Shown here: positions 8,870 through 17,563 of the stretch, one piece after another
Position numbering within the stretch: position 1 is the first letter of the stretch
Layout of the letters: every line of letters begins with the position of its first letter
Source: Cryomorpha sp963748925
Lineage (GTDB): Bacteria > Bacteroidota > Bacteroidia > Flavobacteriales_D > Cryomorphaceae
Assembly: GCA_963748925.1 (NCBI GenBank)
Contig: CAVVKG010000007.1
Location: 372,001 to 436,000 of the forward strand
Direction of reading: 5' to 3'
Length of the DNA stretch: 64,000 bases
Position numbers and translations under genes: made by a program
The notes under the pieces: model-generated
What the model saw: only the letters and a program-made list of their open reading frames with translations
Database searches by the model: none
What the model was told of the DNA's origin: nothing

Positions 8870-10120
8870 ATGGAAATACAACAGATAAAACAACGTTTTG
8901 GCATTATTGGCAACTCGCCTGCGCTAAACCGTGCCATTGATATTGCCACGCAGGTTGCGCCTACAGATATTTCAGTTCTTATAAACGGAGAAAGCGGAAC
9001 AGGTAAAGAAACAATGCCGCAGATCGTTCATCAGCTATCTGCACGCAAGCATGGCCAATATATCGCTGTAAACTGCGGCGCTATTCCCGAAGGAACGATT
9101 GATTCTGAGCTATTTGGACACGAAAAAGGCTCTTTTACCGGAGCGCACGATTCGCGAAAAGGATATTTTGAAGTAGCCAACGGGGGAACTATTTTTTTGG
9201 ATGAAGTAGGCGAATTGCCTATTCAAACCCAAGCACGATTGCTTCGCGTTCTCGAGTCTGGTGAGTTTATTCGCGTAGGCTCATCAAAGGTCATTAAAAC
9301 CGATGTACGAATTATCGCAGCCACTAACGTGGATATGAATTCGGCTATTCGCAACGGTAAATTCAGAGAAGATCTTTTTTACAGATTGAATTCCGTGCCT
9401 ATCTATCTGCCGCCTTTGCGCGACCGAAAAGAAGATATTGCTCTCCTTTTCAGGAAATTTGCAGTCGATTTTGCCGAGAAATACCACATGCCCACCATAA
9501 GATTGAGTGATGAAGCTGAACGCCTGCTCGAAAATTACAGATGGCCGGGAAATATCAGGCAGTTAAAAAACATCACTGAACAACTTTCGGTTATAGAACC
9601 CGAGCGAAATATCAATGCCACCGTTCTAAAACAGTATTTGCCAGATATCGATAAGCGAAACCTACCTGCTACAATAGCTCAGGAGAAAGCGGGCGGCGAC
9701 TTTACCGAAAGGGAGATTTTGTACAAATTTCTTTTTGAAATGCGTCAGGATATCAGCGACCTGAAAACCATTGTACTGGAGCTTTTGCAAAACAAATCTC
9801 AAAGCGGTAACAATATGAATACCAGCCATCCTGCAGCCCTGAAGCGCCTTTACCAGGATGAGCAACGCGACATGGATCCAGCTGATAGCCCGATCATTTC
9901 TGCCGATCATCAGCCTTATGGGTATAGTAAGACAGTAGATGGTACAGAAATTGCTGATCACGAAGAATACGAGGAGTCACTTTCGCTAGAAGATACCGAG
10001 CGCGAACTCATTCAAAAAGCACTGAAACGTCATAATAACCGACGCAAAAATGCAGCGAAAGAATTGGGTATTTCTGAGCGAACACTTTATCGTAAAATAA
10101 AAGAGTACAACCTGAAATAA
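8870..10120 (+). CDS. Sigma-54-dependent transcriptional activator (AAA+ and Fis-type HTH, no receiver)
   Basis: 416 aa bacterial enhancer-binding protein. The AAA+ domain begins almost at residue 1: Walker A GESGTGKE (40-47), the sigma-54 contact loop GSFTGA (87-92, a variant of GAFTGA), and Walker B GTIFLDE (106-112). The C-terminus ends in a Fis-type helix-turn-helix (about 380-416, RKNAAKELGISERTLYRKI). There is no N-terminal receiver or sensory domain, so regulation must come from elsewhere. It is followed 4 bp later by lptE and heads the lptE-TPR-secG cluster, a frequent Bacteroidota arrangement. Confidence 0.92.
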   Translation: MEIQQIKQRFGIIGNSPALNRAIDIATQVAPTDISVLINGESGTGKETMPQIVHQLSARKHGQYIAVNCGAIPEGTIDSELFGHEKGSFTGAHDSRKGYFEVANGGTIFLDEVGELPIQTQARLLRVLESGEFIRVGSSKVIKTDVRIIAATNVDMNSAIRNGKFREDLFYRLNSVPIYLPPLRDRKEDIALLFRKFAVDFAEKYHMPTIRLSDEAERLLENYRWPGNIRQLKNITEQLSVIEPERNINATVLKQYLPDIDKRNLPATIAQEKAGGDFTEREILYKFLFEMRQDISDLKTIVLELLQNKSQSGNNMNTSHPAALKRLYQDEQRDMDPADSPIISADHQPYGYSKTVDGTEIADHEEYEESLSLEDTERELIQKALKRHNNRRKNAAKELGISERTLYRKIKEYNLK

Positions 10121-10124
10121 TCGA

Positions 10125-10634
10125 ATGAAGCGTTTTCTGATCTTAGCACTTTTGGCTCTTAGCCTCCTGGCGATACAAAATTGTACTGTTGGCTATTCCT
10201 TTACCGGGGCAGATATTCCGGCCGAAGCCAGCACTTTTTCAGTTAAAACTTTTCAGGTAGCCACTCCACTTGCTCCTCCAACTTATAACTTGCTGATTAC
10301 GGAGGGACTAAAAGATTTGATGCTTTCGCAGACTTCTCTGGATTTGGCCGAGAAGCGCGGTGACCTTCAATACGAGGGAGTTGTGACCAGGTATGAAATT
10401 AGCAATGCCGGAATTTCTTCAGAAGAGGTAACAAGTATTAATAGATTAACTATTTCTGTTAAGGTGAAATACATCAACACTTTTGAGCAAGAAAAAAACT
10501 TTGAAAAATCGTTTAGCCAATTTTCTGACTATGATTCACAAGAAAATTTTAGCGCTGTAGAAGAGCGGTTGATTCAAGAAATAAATGATAAACTTACGCA
10601 AGACATTTTCGACGCATCATTAGGAGCCTGGTAA
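10125..10634 (+). CDS. lptE: LptE-family LPS-assembly lipoprotein
   Basis: 169 aa. A lipoprotein signal ends at Cys20 (LLAIQNC), followed by the family start TVGYSFTGADIPAEASTF. LptE sits inside the LptD barrel and helps insert lipopolysaccharide in the outer membrane. Position directly after the sigma-54 activator and before a TPR-like gene and secG is conserved in Bacteroidota and supports the call despite low sequence conservation. Its TAA overlaps the next ATG (TAATG at 10632-10636), so translation is probably coupled. Confidence 0.85.
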   Translation: MKRFLILALLALSLLAIQNCTVGYSFTGADIPAEASTFSVKTFQVATPLAPPTYNLLITEGLKDLMLSQTSLDLAEKRGDLQYEGVVTRYEISNAGISSEEVTSINRLTISVKVKYINTFEQEKNFEKSFSQFSDYDSQENFSAVEERLIQEINDKLTQDIFDASLGAW

Positions 10635-11569
10635 TGCAACAAAAGGAGATAATAGCATCAATGAATGCCAAAAGAATCAGAGGCATTGCAGATTTTCAAG
10701 ATATTGAAAGTCTTTCAGATCGCTTTCCCTATTGCTCCACCTTCCAAACCTTAAAGGCAATAGGATTAAAGGAGCAAGACAGCATTGAATTTAAAACTCA
10801 GTTAAACAGGGCATCAATTGCTATTCAGGATCGCTCTAAACTGTATGAGTATATTGTTAAAGAAAACTTTCTGAGTAGAATTGAAGAAAGCGAAGCAGAA
10901 GAAAGTGAAACAAAAGAAAAAGTAATATTACAATCTTCGCCAGTTAAAGAAAGTGACCAGCCGAATTCTAATTCGAAAGCAAATGAATCTCGGGAAGAAA
11001 ACGAAATACTTTCCCCTGAAACGAAATCGGAAATTTCATCGCCTACGGCAACCACCGATGAATCTGATTCGGAACATTTTAAAACAGAAACCCTCGAAGA
11101 TCAGATCATGCGTGAGGCCATCACCCAATTAGGTGAGATGGAAACCGATATGCGCTTTTCAGAAATGGCTTCGATAGATCAACAGGGCGAGATGTCAATG
11201 CCTACTAAGAGCGATGCAGCATCAGAACCGAATAGCGACGAGCCGCTTAGTTTTGGTGCCTGGCTTTTGAAAAAAGACAATAAGGATACTCAAAAGGCAC
11301 CCGAAGACCGACATATAATTGACAAATTTATTCAGGAAAGTCCGCAAATCACTCCGGTGAAGAAGGCTTTTTTCTCGCCCTCACAAATGGGTAAACTCAG
11401 CTTGATAGAGGACGAATCATTTGTAACAGAGACACTTGCCGGAATTTATGAGCGTCAGGGAGATTTCAAGAAGGCTGCAAAAGCCTATAAAAATCTAGGG
11501 TTGAAATTTCCAGAAAAAAGACTTTACTTTGCAGACCTTCAAAAAAGAGCTGAAGAACAAATAAAATAA
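10634..11569 (+). CDS. Hypothetical cytosolic protein with C-terminal TPR-like helix pair
   Basis: 311 aa with no signal peptide. The N-terminal 75 residues look helical. The middle (about 80-200) is low-complexity, rich in Glu, Ser and Lys, and probably disordered. The C-terminus (about 245-311) resembles a tetratricopeptide unit (ETLAGIYERQGDFKKAAKAY, then KNLGLKFPEK). Function unknown. Translationally coupled to lptE and 5 bp upstream of secG, so it may assist envelope biogenesis; that is inference from position only. Confidence 0.75.
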   Translation: MQQKEIIASMNAKRIRGIADFQDIESLSDRFPYCSTFQTLKAIGLKEQDSIEFKTQLNRASIAIQDRSKLYEYIVKENFLSRIEESEAEESETKEKVILQSSPVKESDQPNSNSKANESREENEILSPETKSEISSPTATTDESDSEHFKTETLEDQIMREAITQLGEMETDMRFSEMASIDQQGEMSMPTKSDAASEPNSDEPLSFGAWLLKKDNKDTQKAPEDRHIIDKFIQESPQITPVKKAFFSPSQMGKLSLIEDESFVTETLAGIYERQGDFKKAAKAYKNLGLKFPEKRLYFADLQKRAEEQIK

Positions 11570-11574
11570 TCATT

Positions 11575-11910
11575 ATGCAAATTTTCATTTTTGTACTCAT
11601 TATACTCGTTTGTGTATTTCTTGCACTTATTGTTTTGATTCAAAACCCAAAAGGTGGCGGATTAGATTCGAGTTTTCAATCAGCAAACCAAATAGGTGGT
11701 GTTAAGCGCACTGCTGACTTTTTAGAGAAAAGCACCTGGTCTTTAGCAATCGGATTATTTGTTCTTTGCCTTGTTTCGGCAGGAATGCAAGAGCGTGGAT
11801 CTGTTGTAAAATCTACCGCTCCAGTATATGAAGAAGCAGTTCCGGTACAGCAGCAACCGGCAGATCAAGGCGCGGCCGAGATGCCAAACGAAGAAAATGC
11901 CCCTGACTAA
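11575..11910 (+). CDS. secG: Preprotein translocase subunit SecG
   Basis: 111 aa. Two membrane segments (about 4-24 and 52-72) flank the conserved cytoplasmic loop IQNPKGGGLDSSF. A Pro/Gln/Glu-rich C-terminal tail is usual in Bacteroidota SecG. SecG assists the SecYEG channel. It closes the lptE cluster and is followed by a strong terminator. Confidence 0.93.
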   Translation: MQIFIFVLIILVCVFLALIVLIQNPKGGGLDSSFQSANQIGGVKRTADFLEKSTWSLAIGLFVLCLVSAGMQERGSVVKSTAPVYEEAVPVQQQPADQGAAEMPNEENAPD

Positions 11911-11957
11911 TAATCAGGTTGCCTGAATTAGGTTAAATACCCAATTTAAAATATTTT

Positions 11958-11996
11958 AAATGTCAGTGTGTCACATCGCACTGACATTTTTTTTTG
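11958..11996 (+). terminator. Rho-independent terminator after secG
   Basis: Arms AAATGTCAGTG and CACTGACATTT form an 11-bp stem around a 10-nt loop and run into nine T. It separates the lptE-secG unit from groES. Confidence 0.9.
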
Positions 11997-12037
11997 TTAT
12001 GTGTCAAAAAGCGGAAAACTTAGCAGCATTTCCATAT

Positions 12038-12053
12038 TGGCACATTTTCTGAC
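12038..12053 (+). promoter_or_regulatory. Possible -24/-12-like promoter element upstream of groES
   Basis: TTGGCAC is followed after four bases by TCTGAC, resembling the sigma-54 pattern TGGCAC-N5-TTGCA, but the -12 GC dinucleotide is GA here. No CIRCE inverted repeat is present. Weak candidate only. Confidence 0.25.
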
Positions 12054-12087
12054 CACTGCATTGTCAAACCTTTAAAATTAAAAATCA

Positions 12088-12384
12088 ATGTCAATAAATT
12101 TTAAACCAATTGCAGGCTCTCAGAATAGAGTAGTTGTAGAAACTGCACCTGCGGAAGAAAAAACGGCCAGCGGAATCTACATTCCGGATACCGCCAAAGA
12201 AAAACCGCTTCAAGGAACTGTTATCTCTGTAAGCGATGAAGACGAAAAAGGGAAAAAACCAAAAATTCAGGCAGGTGACCAGGTATTTTACGGACAGTAC
12301 GCCGGCACAGAAATCAAGCTAGAAGGAAAGAAATTCCTCATTATGCGTGAGTCTGATATATTCGGCGTAATAGGTAGTAACTAA
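12088..12384 (+). CDS. groES: Co-chaperonin GroES
   Basis: 98 aa, the standard Cpn10 length. It shows the mobile-loop region (EEKTASGIYIPD) and the C-terminal strand FLIMRESDIFGVI. GroES caps the GroEL folding chamber. ATG start. groEL follows after 128 bp, a longer gap than usual that contains an inverted-repeat structure. Confidence 0.97.
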   Translation: MSINFKPIAGSQNRVVVETAPAEEKTASGIYIPDTAKEKPLQGTVISVSDEDEKGKKPKIQAGDQVFYGQYAGTEIKLEGKKFLIMRESDIFGVIGSN

Positions 12385-12392
12385 TTCTTGTT

Positions 12393-12447
12393 TTCGACCA
12401 TACGCTCTTATTCAGGATTATGCCTGATTCTGGACTCTATGATCGAA
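12393..12447 (+). other. Nested inverted repeats in the groES-groEL gap
   Basis: The outer arms TTCGACCATA (12393-12402) and TATGATCGAA (12438-12447) pair at nine of ten positions. Inside, TCAGG (12412-12416) and CCTGA (12423-12427) form a second hairpin. No T-run follows, so it is unlikely to terminate. It may be an RNA processing or stability element that sets the groES to groEL ratio. Confidence 0.45.
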
Positions 12448-12512
12448 GCAATAATCAGTAAAACCCATTTCCAATTAAATAAAACATTATCACATTATAA
12501 AAAGCAAATAAT

Positions 12513-14159
12513 ATGTCTAAGAAAATAACTTTTGATGTAGATGCACGCGACAAACTCAAAAAAGGGGTTGATGCGTTAGCAGACGCTGTAAAAGTAACGC
12601 TTGGCCCAAAAGGTCGAAATGTCATTATCGATAAAAAATTCGGAGCTCCAACTATCACGAAAGATGGTGTAACAGTAGCTAAAGAAATTGAGCTTAAAGA
12701 CCCTATCGAGAATATGGGTGCTCAAATGGTTAAAGAAGTAGCTTCTAAAACTGCCGACATGGCTGGTGACGGAACCACAACTGCTACCGTTTTGGCTCAG
12801 TCTATGGTTACTACCGGATTGAAAAACGTAGCCGCTGGTGCAAATCCAATGGATTTAAAAAGGGGTATTGACAAAGCTGTAGCAACAGTAATTGAGAACC
12901 TCAAGAAAATTTCGCGTGAAGTAGGCGACGACAACTCAAAAATTGAGCAGGTGGCCACCATTTCTGCAAACAACGATAACACCATCGGTAAATTGATTGC
13001 TGAGGCTATGGCCAAAGTAAAAAAAGAAGGTGTAATTACAGTTGAAGAAGCGAAAGGAACTGAAACCTACGTTGACATTGTAGAAGGTATGCAGTTTGAC
13101 CGCGGGTATTTGTCGCCATACTTCGTGACCAACTCTGAAAAGATGGTTGCCGAACTTGAAAATCCTTACATCCTTATATACGATAAGAAGATTTCGAATA
13201 TGAAAGATCTTCTTCCTGTATTGGAGAAAGCTGCACAAACAGGCCGACCGCTTTTAATCATCTCTGAAGATGTAGAAGGTGAAGCGCTTGCTACACTTGT
13301 TGTAAACAAAATACGTGGATCCCTGAAAATCGCTGCAGTTAAAGCTCCCGGTTTTGGCGATCGCAGAAAAGCAATGCTCGAAGACCTGGCTGTCTTAACA
13401 GGCGGAACAGTAATATCTGAAGAGCAAGGCCGTAAATTGGAAGATGCAACACTTGAAGATTTGGGTACTTGTGAGAAAATTTCGATTGACAAAGACAATA
13501 CAACCCTTGTAAATGGCGCCGGAGAAAAATCGGCAATAGAGGGACGCGTTAATCAGATTAAGGCACAAATAGAATCTACAACATCAGATTACGATAAAGA
13601 GAAACTTCAAGAACGCCTTGCTAAGCTTGCGGGCGGTGTTGCTGTACTTTATGTAGGTGCCGCTACTGAAGTGGAAATGAAAGAGAAGAAAGACAGAGTA
13701 GATGATGCACTTCACGCAACCAGAGCCGCTGTAGAGGAAGGAATTATTCCTGGTGGTGGTGTTGCCTATATTCGTACACTTTCAAGTCTTGAAGGATTGA
13801 AAGGCATCAATGCTGATGAGAACACTGGTATTCAAATAGTAAGACGAGCTTTGGAAGAACCACTTCGCCAAATCGTGTCTAACGCTGGAGGAGAAGGCTC
13901 GGTAGTTGTACAGAAAGTACGCGAAGGCAAAGGTGATTACGGATACAACGCCCGCACAGATGAGTATGAAGATTTACATGCTGCAGGTGTTATTGACCCT
14001 ACAAAAGTAGCTCGAGTAGCTCTTGAGAATGCCGGATCTATAGCCGGAATGCTCCTGACCACTGAGTGTGTTATTTCTGATATTGAAGAAGAAAGCTCTT
14101 CACCAGCCGGAATGGGTGGTATGGGTGGAATGGGCGGAGGAATGCCCGGTATGATGTAA
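12513..14159 (+). CDS. groEL: Chaperonin GroEL
   Basis: 548 aa, full length. It has the ATP-site motif GDGTTTATVLAQ, LGPKGRNVII near the N-terminus, and the Gly/Met-rich C-terminal tail (GGMGGMGGGMPGMM). It forms the 14-mer folding chamber with GroES. Only one groEL is present in the window. Confidence 0.98.
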   Translation: MSKKITFDVDARDKLKKGVDALADAVKVTLGPKGRNVIIDKKFGAPTITKDGVTVAKEIELKDPIENMGAQMVKEVASKTADMAGDGTTTATVLAQSMVTTGLKNVAAGANPMDLKRGIDKAVATVIENLKKISREVGDDNSKIEQVATISANNDNTIGKLIAEAMAKVKKEGVITVEEAKGTETYVDIVEGMQFDRGYLSPYFVTNSEKMVAELENPYILIYDKKISNMKDLLPVLEKAAQTGRPLLIISEDVEGEALATLVVNKIRGSLKIAAVKAPGFGDRRKAMLEDLAVLTGGTVISEEQGRKLEDATLEDLGTCEKISIDKDNTTLVNGAGEKSAIEGRVNQIKAQIESTTSDYDKEKLQERLAKLAGGVAVLYVGAATEVEMKEKKDRVDDALHATRAAVEEGIIPGGGVAYIRTLSSLEGLKGINADENTGIQIVRRALEEPLRQIVSNAGGEGSVVVQKVREGKGDYGYNARTDEYEDLHAAGVIDPTKVARVALENAGSIAGMLLTTECVISDIEEESSSPAGMGGMGGMGGGMPGMM

Positions 14160-14186
14160 AAGTCCATCCTTTTTCCAATATTTAAC

Positions 14187-14219
14187 AAAGCTCCGCACAA
14201 TTGCGGGGCTTTTTTTTTC
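14187..14219 (+). terminator. Rho-independent terminator after groEL
   Basis: Arms AAAGCTCCGCA and TGCGGGGCTTT around a CAAT loop, followed by a run of T. Ends the groESL transcript. Confidence 0.9.
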
Positions 14220-14416
14220 TCCAACACCTAAATCAGTATGCGTTCATAACAAACGATTTAGTGTGATTAATGTTATTTGTGCATTAATTACACCTTATTT
14301 TTTTATTCGAATCTTGTTAATTCTTCATAATAATTTCTACATTGACCTAGATTTCCAAGCTCGACATACAAGTCAGCTTAATTATTAAACCACTAAATCC
14401 ACCAAAAATTTAGCCT

Positions 14417-17400
14417 ATGAAAATTAGCAAAATGCTGCTCACAGGACTGATGATTATCTCATCGGCTCTTCTATTCGGGCAGTCCAAAACAGTAACAGGT
14501 ACTGTTACTGCAGAAGATTCGGGAGAGACACTTCCCGGGGCGACTGTAGTAGTAGAGGGTACCACCACCGGAGTCGTCTCCGACATTAATGGTAAGTATA
14601 GCATTGACACCGAAGTCGGCAAAACGCTAGTCATTAGTTTCATTGGTATGCAAGATAAAAAGGTCACAATTGGAGAATCTAATGTGTATGATGTTGCATT
14701 AGTAACCGGTGTTGATCTCGATGAGTTTGTAGTAACTGCTCTTGGTATTTCCAGGGAAAAGCGAGCTCTGGGATATGCTGTAAGTGATGTGAGCGGTGAA
14801 GAATTAAATCGTTCCGGAGAGCAAAATGTAATTCAGGGTTTGGCAGCGAAAGCTCCCGGAATCCAGGTTACAGGTTCGGGTGGTACACCTGGAGCTTCCA
14901 GTAAAATTCTCATTCGAGGCCCATCTTCTTTTACAGGGGAAAATCAACCCTTAATCGTCGTTGATGGTGTTCCGATTGACAATAGTACTACACAATCTTC
15001 ACCGAGAGATTATCCTTTCAACGAAAACTTGCAAGGTGTCAATAACTCTAATAGAGCTATTGACATAAATCCGAATGACGTTGAGTCGGTTACGATTTTG
15101 AAAGGACCGGCTGCGGCTGCCCTATATGGAGCGAGGGCTGGGAATGGAGCGATTATTTATACTACCAAAAGAGGTAAGATGGGTAAAGGAGTTGGAGTAA
15201 GGGTTTCGAGTTCAGTTGAACTTACAACTGTAAACAAACTTCCTGAATTCCAAGACACATATGTCTCAGGAAATGGCGGAGATTACACTCCACCAGCTGA
15301 TCCGGGACCAGATGAGCGCTTTGATAATGCTCCTTATTTCATTTCAAACGATGATATTGGATACGGAACATCCGGAAGTTGGGGTCCAACTGCTGAAAGT
15401 CTTAATTTAGAAACTTTCGACAATGCCGAAAACTTTTACCAGACTGGTGTATCTTTTAACAATAATATAGAAGTGTCTGGCGGTTCTAAAAATGCAGCGA
15501 TTCGTCTTTCTATTGGAGATACAAGAACAGAAGGAATGGTTCCCAACACGAACTTTGACAGAACATCTGTTCGTTTAACAGCAGACTTGAATCTCACTGA
15601 TAAGCTCAAAATTGGGGGAACTGCCAATTACATAAAGTCTAACAGTACAATGGCTCAGAATGGAAGTAATTTATCAGGTGTAAGTTTAAGTTTGTTTAGA
15701 ATGCCTATCAATTTCGATGTTAGGAACTACCAAACACCAAACTTAGGCTACAACAATTCTTATTTCTTCGCTTATGATAACCCGCTATATTCAGTTTATG
15801 AAAACCCGTTTACATCAGATGTAAACAGAATAATAGGAAACTTCTTTGTGAACTGGGATTTCGCAGAAAACTTCAATGTAACATACCGTATTGGAGCTGA
15901 TGCATACTCTGATGAGAGAACTCAAATATTTGCTGTTTCCTCAAATAATGATGATATCGGACAAGTTGGGCAAATTAATGAAAACCGCTTGACAAGCTCT
16001 CAACTTTACGGTGACTTCATTCTGAGCTATACTAAATCGCTTTCTGAAAAAATGAATATTACCGCTCAGGTTGGGCATAACTTCACCATTAACAATTTTG
16101 ATGATGTCTTCGCGAGAGGTCGAATTATGTCAATACCGAACTTTTATAATTTGGCTAATACCTCAGACTTATACTCTTCACAATTCACAGAGAACCTGAG
16201 AACGTTTGCCTTCTTTGGAAACGTTGAGTTTGACTATGATCGTTGGTTTTACCTTACTCTTACAGGAAGAAATGAGTGGGCATCATCATTTGAGTTAGAT
16301 AACAACAATTTTTTCTACCCTTCGGTTAGTACTTCCATCGTTTTCACAGAGCTATGGGATTCAAAACCCGACTGGCTTTCTTTTGGAAAAGTACGGTATT
16401 CATTTGCTCAAGTAGGTATTCCTGCTTCGCCATATAATACCCGCACATACTATAACACTCCTACTTATACGGATGGATTCACCAATGGATTGACGTTTCC
16501 TTATGGTGGGATCAATGGATATGGAATATCAGACGATCTTGGAGATCCTGAATTAAAACCTGAAATACTTACTGGAAACGAAGTTGGACTTACTTTGAAC
16601 TTTCTGGATGATTTAGTATCCTTGGATTTCACCTATTACAATCAGAAATCCTCTGATGTATTGTTGTTTAGACCACTAGCTCAAAGCTCTGGTTACGCAA
16701 GCCAATACACCAATGCAGCTGAAATGGTGAATCAAGGATTTGAAGTTCAGTTAGGAATTAACCCAATTAGAAAGCAAGATTTCACATGGAGAGTTGACAT
16801 CAACTGGGCAACGAATAAAAACGAAGTAACCAAGCTTTCTGAAGGAGTTGAAGAAGTAAACCTGGAAGCAGCGTTTGCATCAATTGGTTCATTCGCCATT
16901 GTTGGTGAACCGATCGGGGTGTTTTATGGTACCCGATGGAAAAGAGATAGTGGTGGAAATGTTATAGTTGGTGAGAACGGAGTTCCAATTTTAGATCCTC
17001 AAACAGGAAATATAGGGAGCTGGATTCCTGATTGGACTGCTGGTTTAAGAAATACCTTTACATACAAGGATTTGACATTATCCTTTCTTTTTGACTTCCG
17101 TAAGGGAGGTGATATCTGGAACGGTACTTATGCCCGACTTAACAATCTAGGACGGTCTGCAGATTCAGAAGATCGCGAAAGAATGTACGTTGTAGAAGGT
17201 GTTACAGAATCGGGAGAAGTTAACGAAGTAGAGATTGATGCGAATACTTATTACAAAGCTGTAGTTGGCGATGCCGGTGGAGCTGCTGAAGAATTTGTTG
17301 AAACAGTAGATTGGATTCGATTACGAGATCTTTCACTTTCCTATCGATTAAAGTTCAGTGAAACTGCAAAAATCAGTCATTTAGACTTGACTTTCACATC

Positions 17401-17545
17401 AAGAAATCTTTTGCTAATTACTGACTATAAAGGCGTTGACCCTGAAACCAGTTTGACAGGTGCTGGATCAAACCTTAACGGTTTCGATTATTTTAATAAT
17501 CCTGGTGCCAAATCGTTCATTTTTGGTGTATCCTTCTCATTTTAA
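14417..17545 (+). CDS. SusC/RagA-family TonB-linked outer-membrane transporter
   Basis: 1042 aa. A signal peptide (about 1-22, ending LLFGQ) is followed by a carboxypeptidase-regulatory-like domain (about 25-105), a TonB plug with SusC signature stretches (LIVVDGVPID; NDVESVTILKGPAAAALYGARAGNGAI), then a 22-strand barrel ending in aromatic residues (FGVSFSF). SusC proteins import oligosaccharides or peptides with a SusD lid. The partner SusD gene follows after 18 bp. The substrate cannot be told: no glycosidase or peptidase gene is adjacent. The 197 bp upstream is AT-rich with no clear promoter match. Confidence 0.95.
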   Translation: MKISKMLLTGLMIISSALLFGQSKTVTGTVTAEDSGETLPGATVVVEGTTTGVVSDINGKYSIDTEVGKTLVISFIGMQDKKVTIGESNVYDVALVTGVDLDEFVVTALGISREKRALGYAVSDVSGEELNRSGEQNVIQGLAAKAPGIQVTGSGGTPGASSKILIRGPSSFTGENQPLIVVDGVPIDNSTTQSSPRDYPFNENLQGVNNSNRAIDINPNDVESVTILKGPAAAALYGARAGNGAIIYTTKRGKMGKGVGVRVSSSVELTTVNKLPEFQDTYVSGNGGDYTPPADPGPDERFDNAPYFISNDDIGYGTSGSWGPTAESLNLETFDNAENFYQTGVSFNNNIEVSGGSKNAAIRLSIGDTRTEGMVPNTNFDRTSVRLTADLNLTDKLKIGGTANYIKSNSTMAQNGSNLSGVSLSLFRMPINFDVRNYQTPNLGYNNSYFFAYDNPLYSVYENPFTSDVNRIIGNFFVNWDFAENFNVTYRIGADAYSDERTQIFAVSSNNDDIGQVGQINENRLTSSQLYGDFILSYTKSLSEKMNITAQVGHNFTINNFDDVFARGRIMSIPNFYNLANTSDLYSSQFTENLRTFAFFGNVEFDYDRWFYLTLTGRNEWASSFELDNNNFFYPSVSTSIVFTELWDSKPDWLSFGKVRYSFAQVGIPASPYNTRTYYNTPTYTDGFTNGLTFPYGGINGYGISDDLGDPELKPEILTGNEVGLTLNFLDDLVSLDFTYYNQKSSDVLLFRPLAQSSGYASQYTNAAEMVNQGFEVQLGINPIRKQDFTWRVDINWATNKNEVTKLSEGVEEVNLEAAFASIGSFAIVGEPIGVFYGTRWKRDSGGNVIVGENGVPILDPQTGNIGSWIPDWTAGLRNTFTYKDLTLSFLFDFRKGGDIWNGTYARLNNLGRSADSEDRERMYVVEGVTESGEVNEVEIDANTYYKAVVGDAGGAAEEFVETVDWIRLRDLSLSYRLKFSETAKISHLDLTFTSRNLLLITDYKGVDPETSLTGAGSNLNGFDYFNNPGAKSFIFGVSFSF

Positions 17546-17563
17546 CACAAGAATAATCAAACT

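Noticed and set aside
14300..14310. TTCGAATC motifs as tRNA T-arms (also near 50437)
   Set aside because: No cloverleaf arms, CCA-like end or anticodon stem can be built around them.
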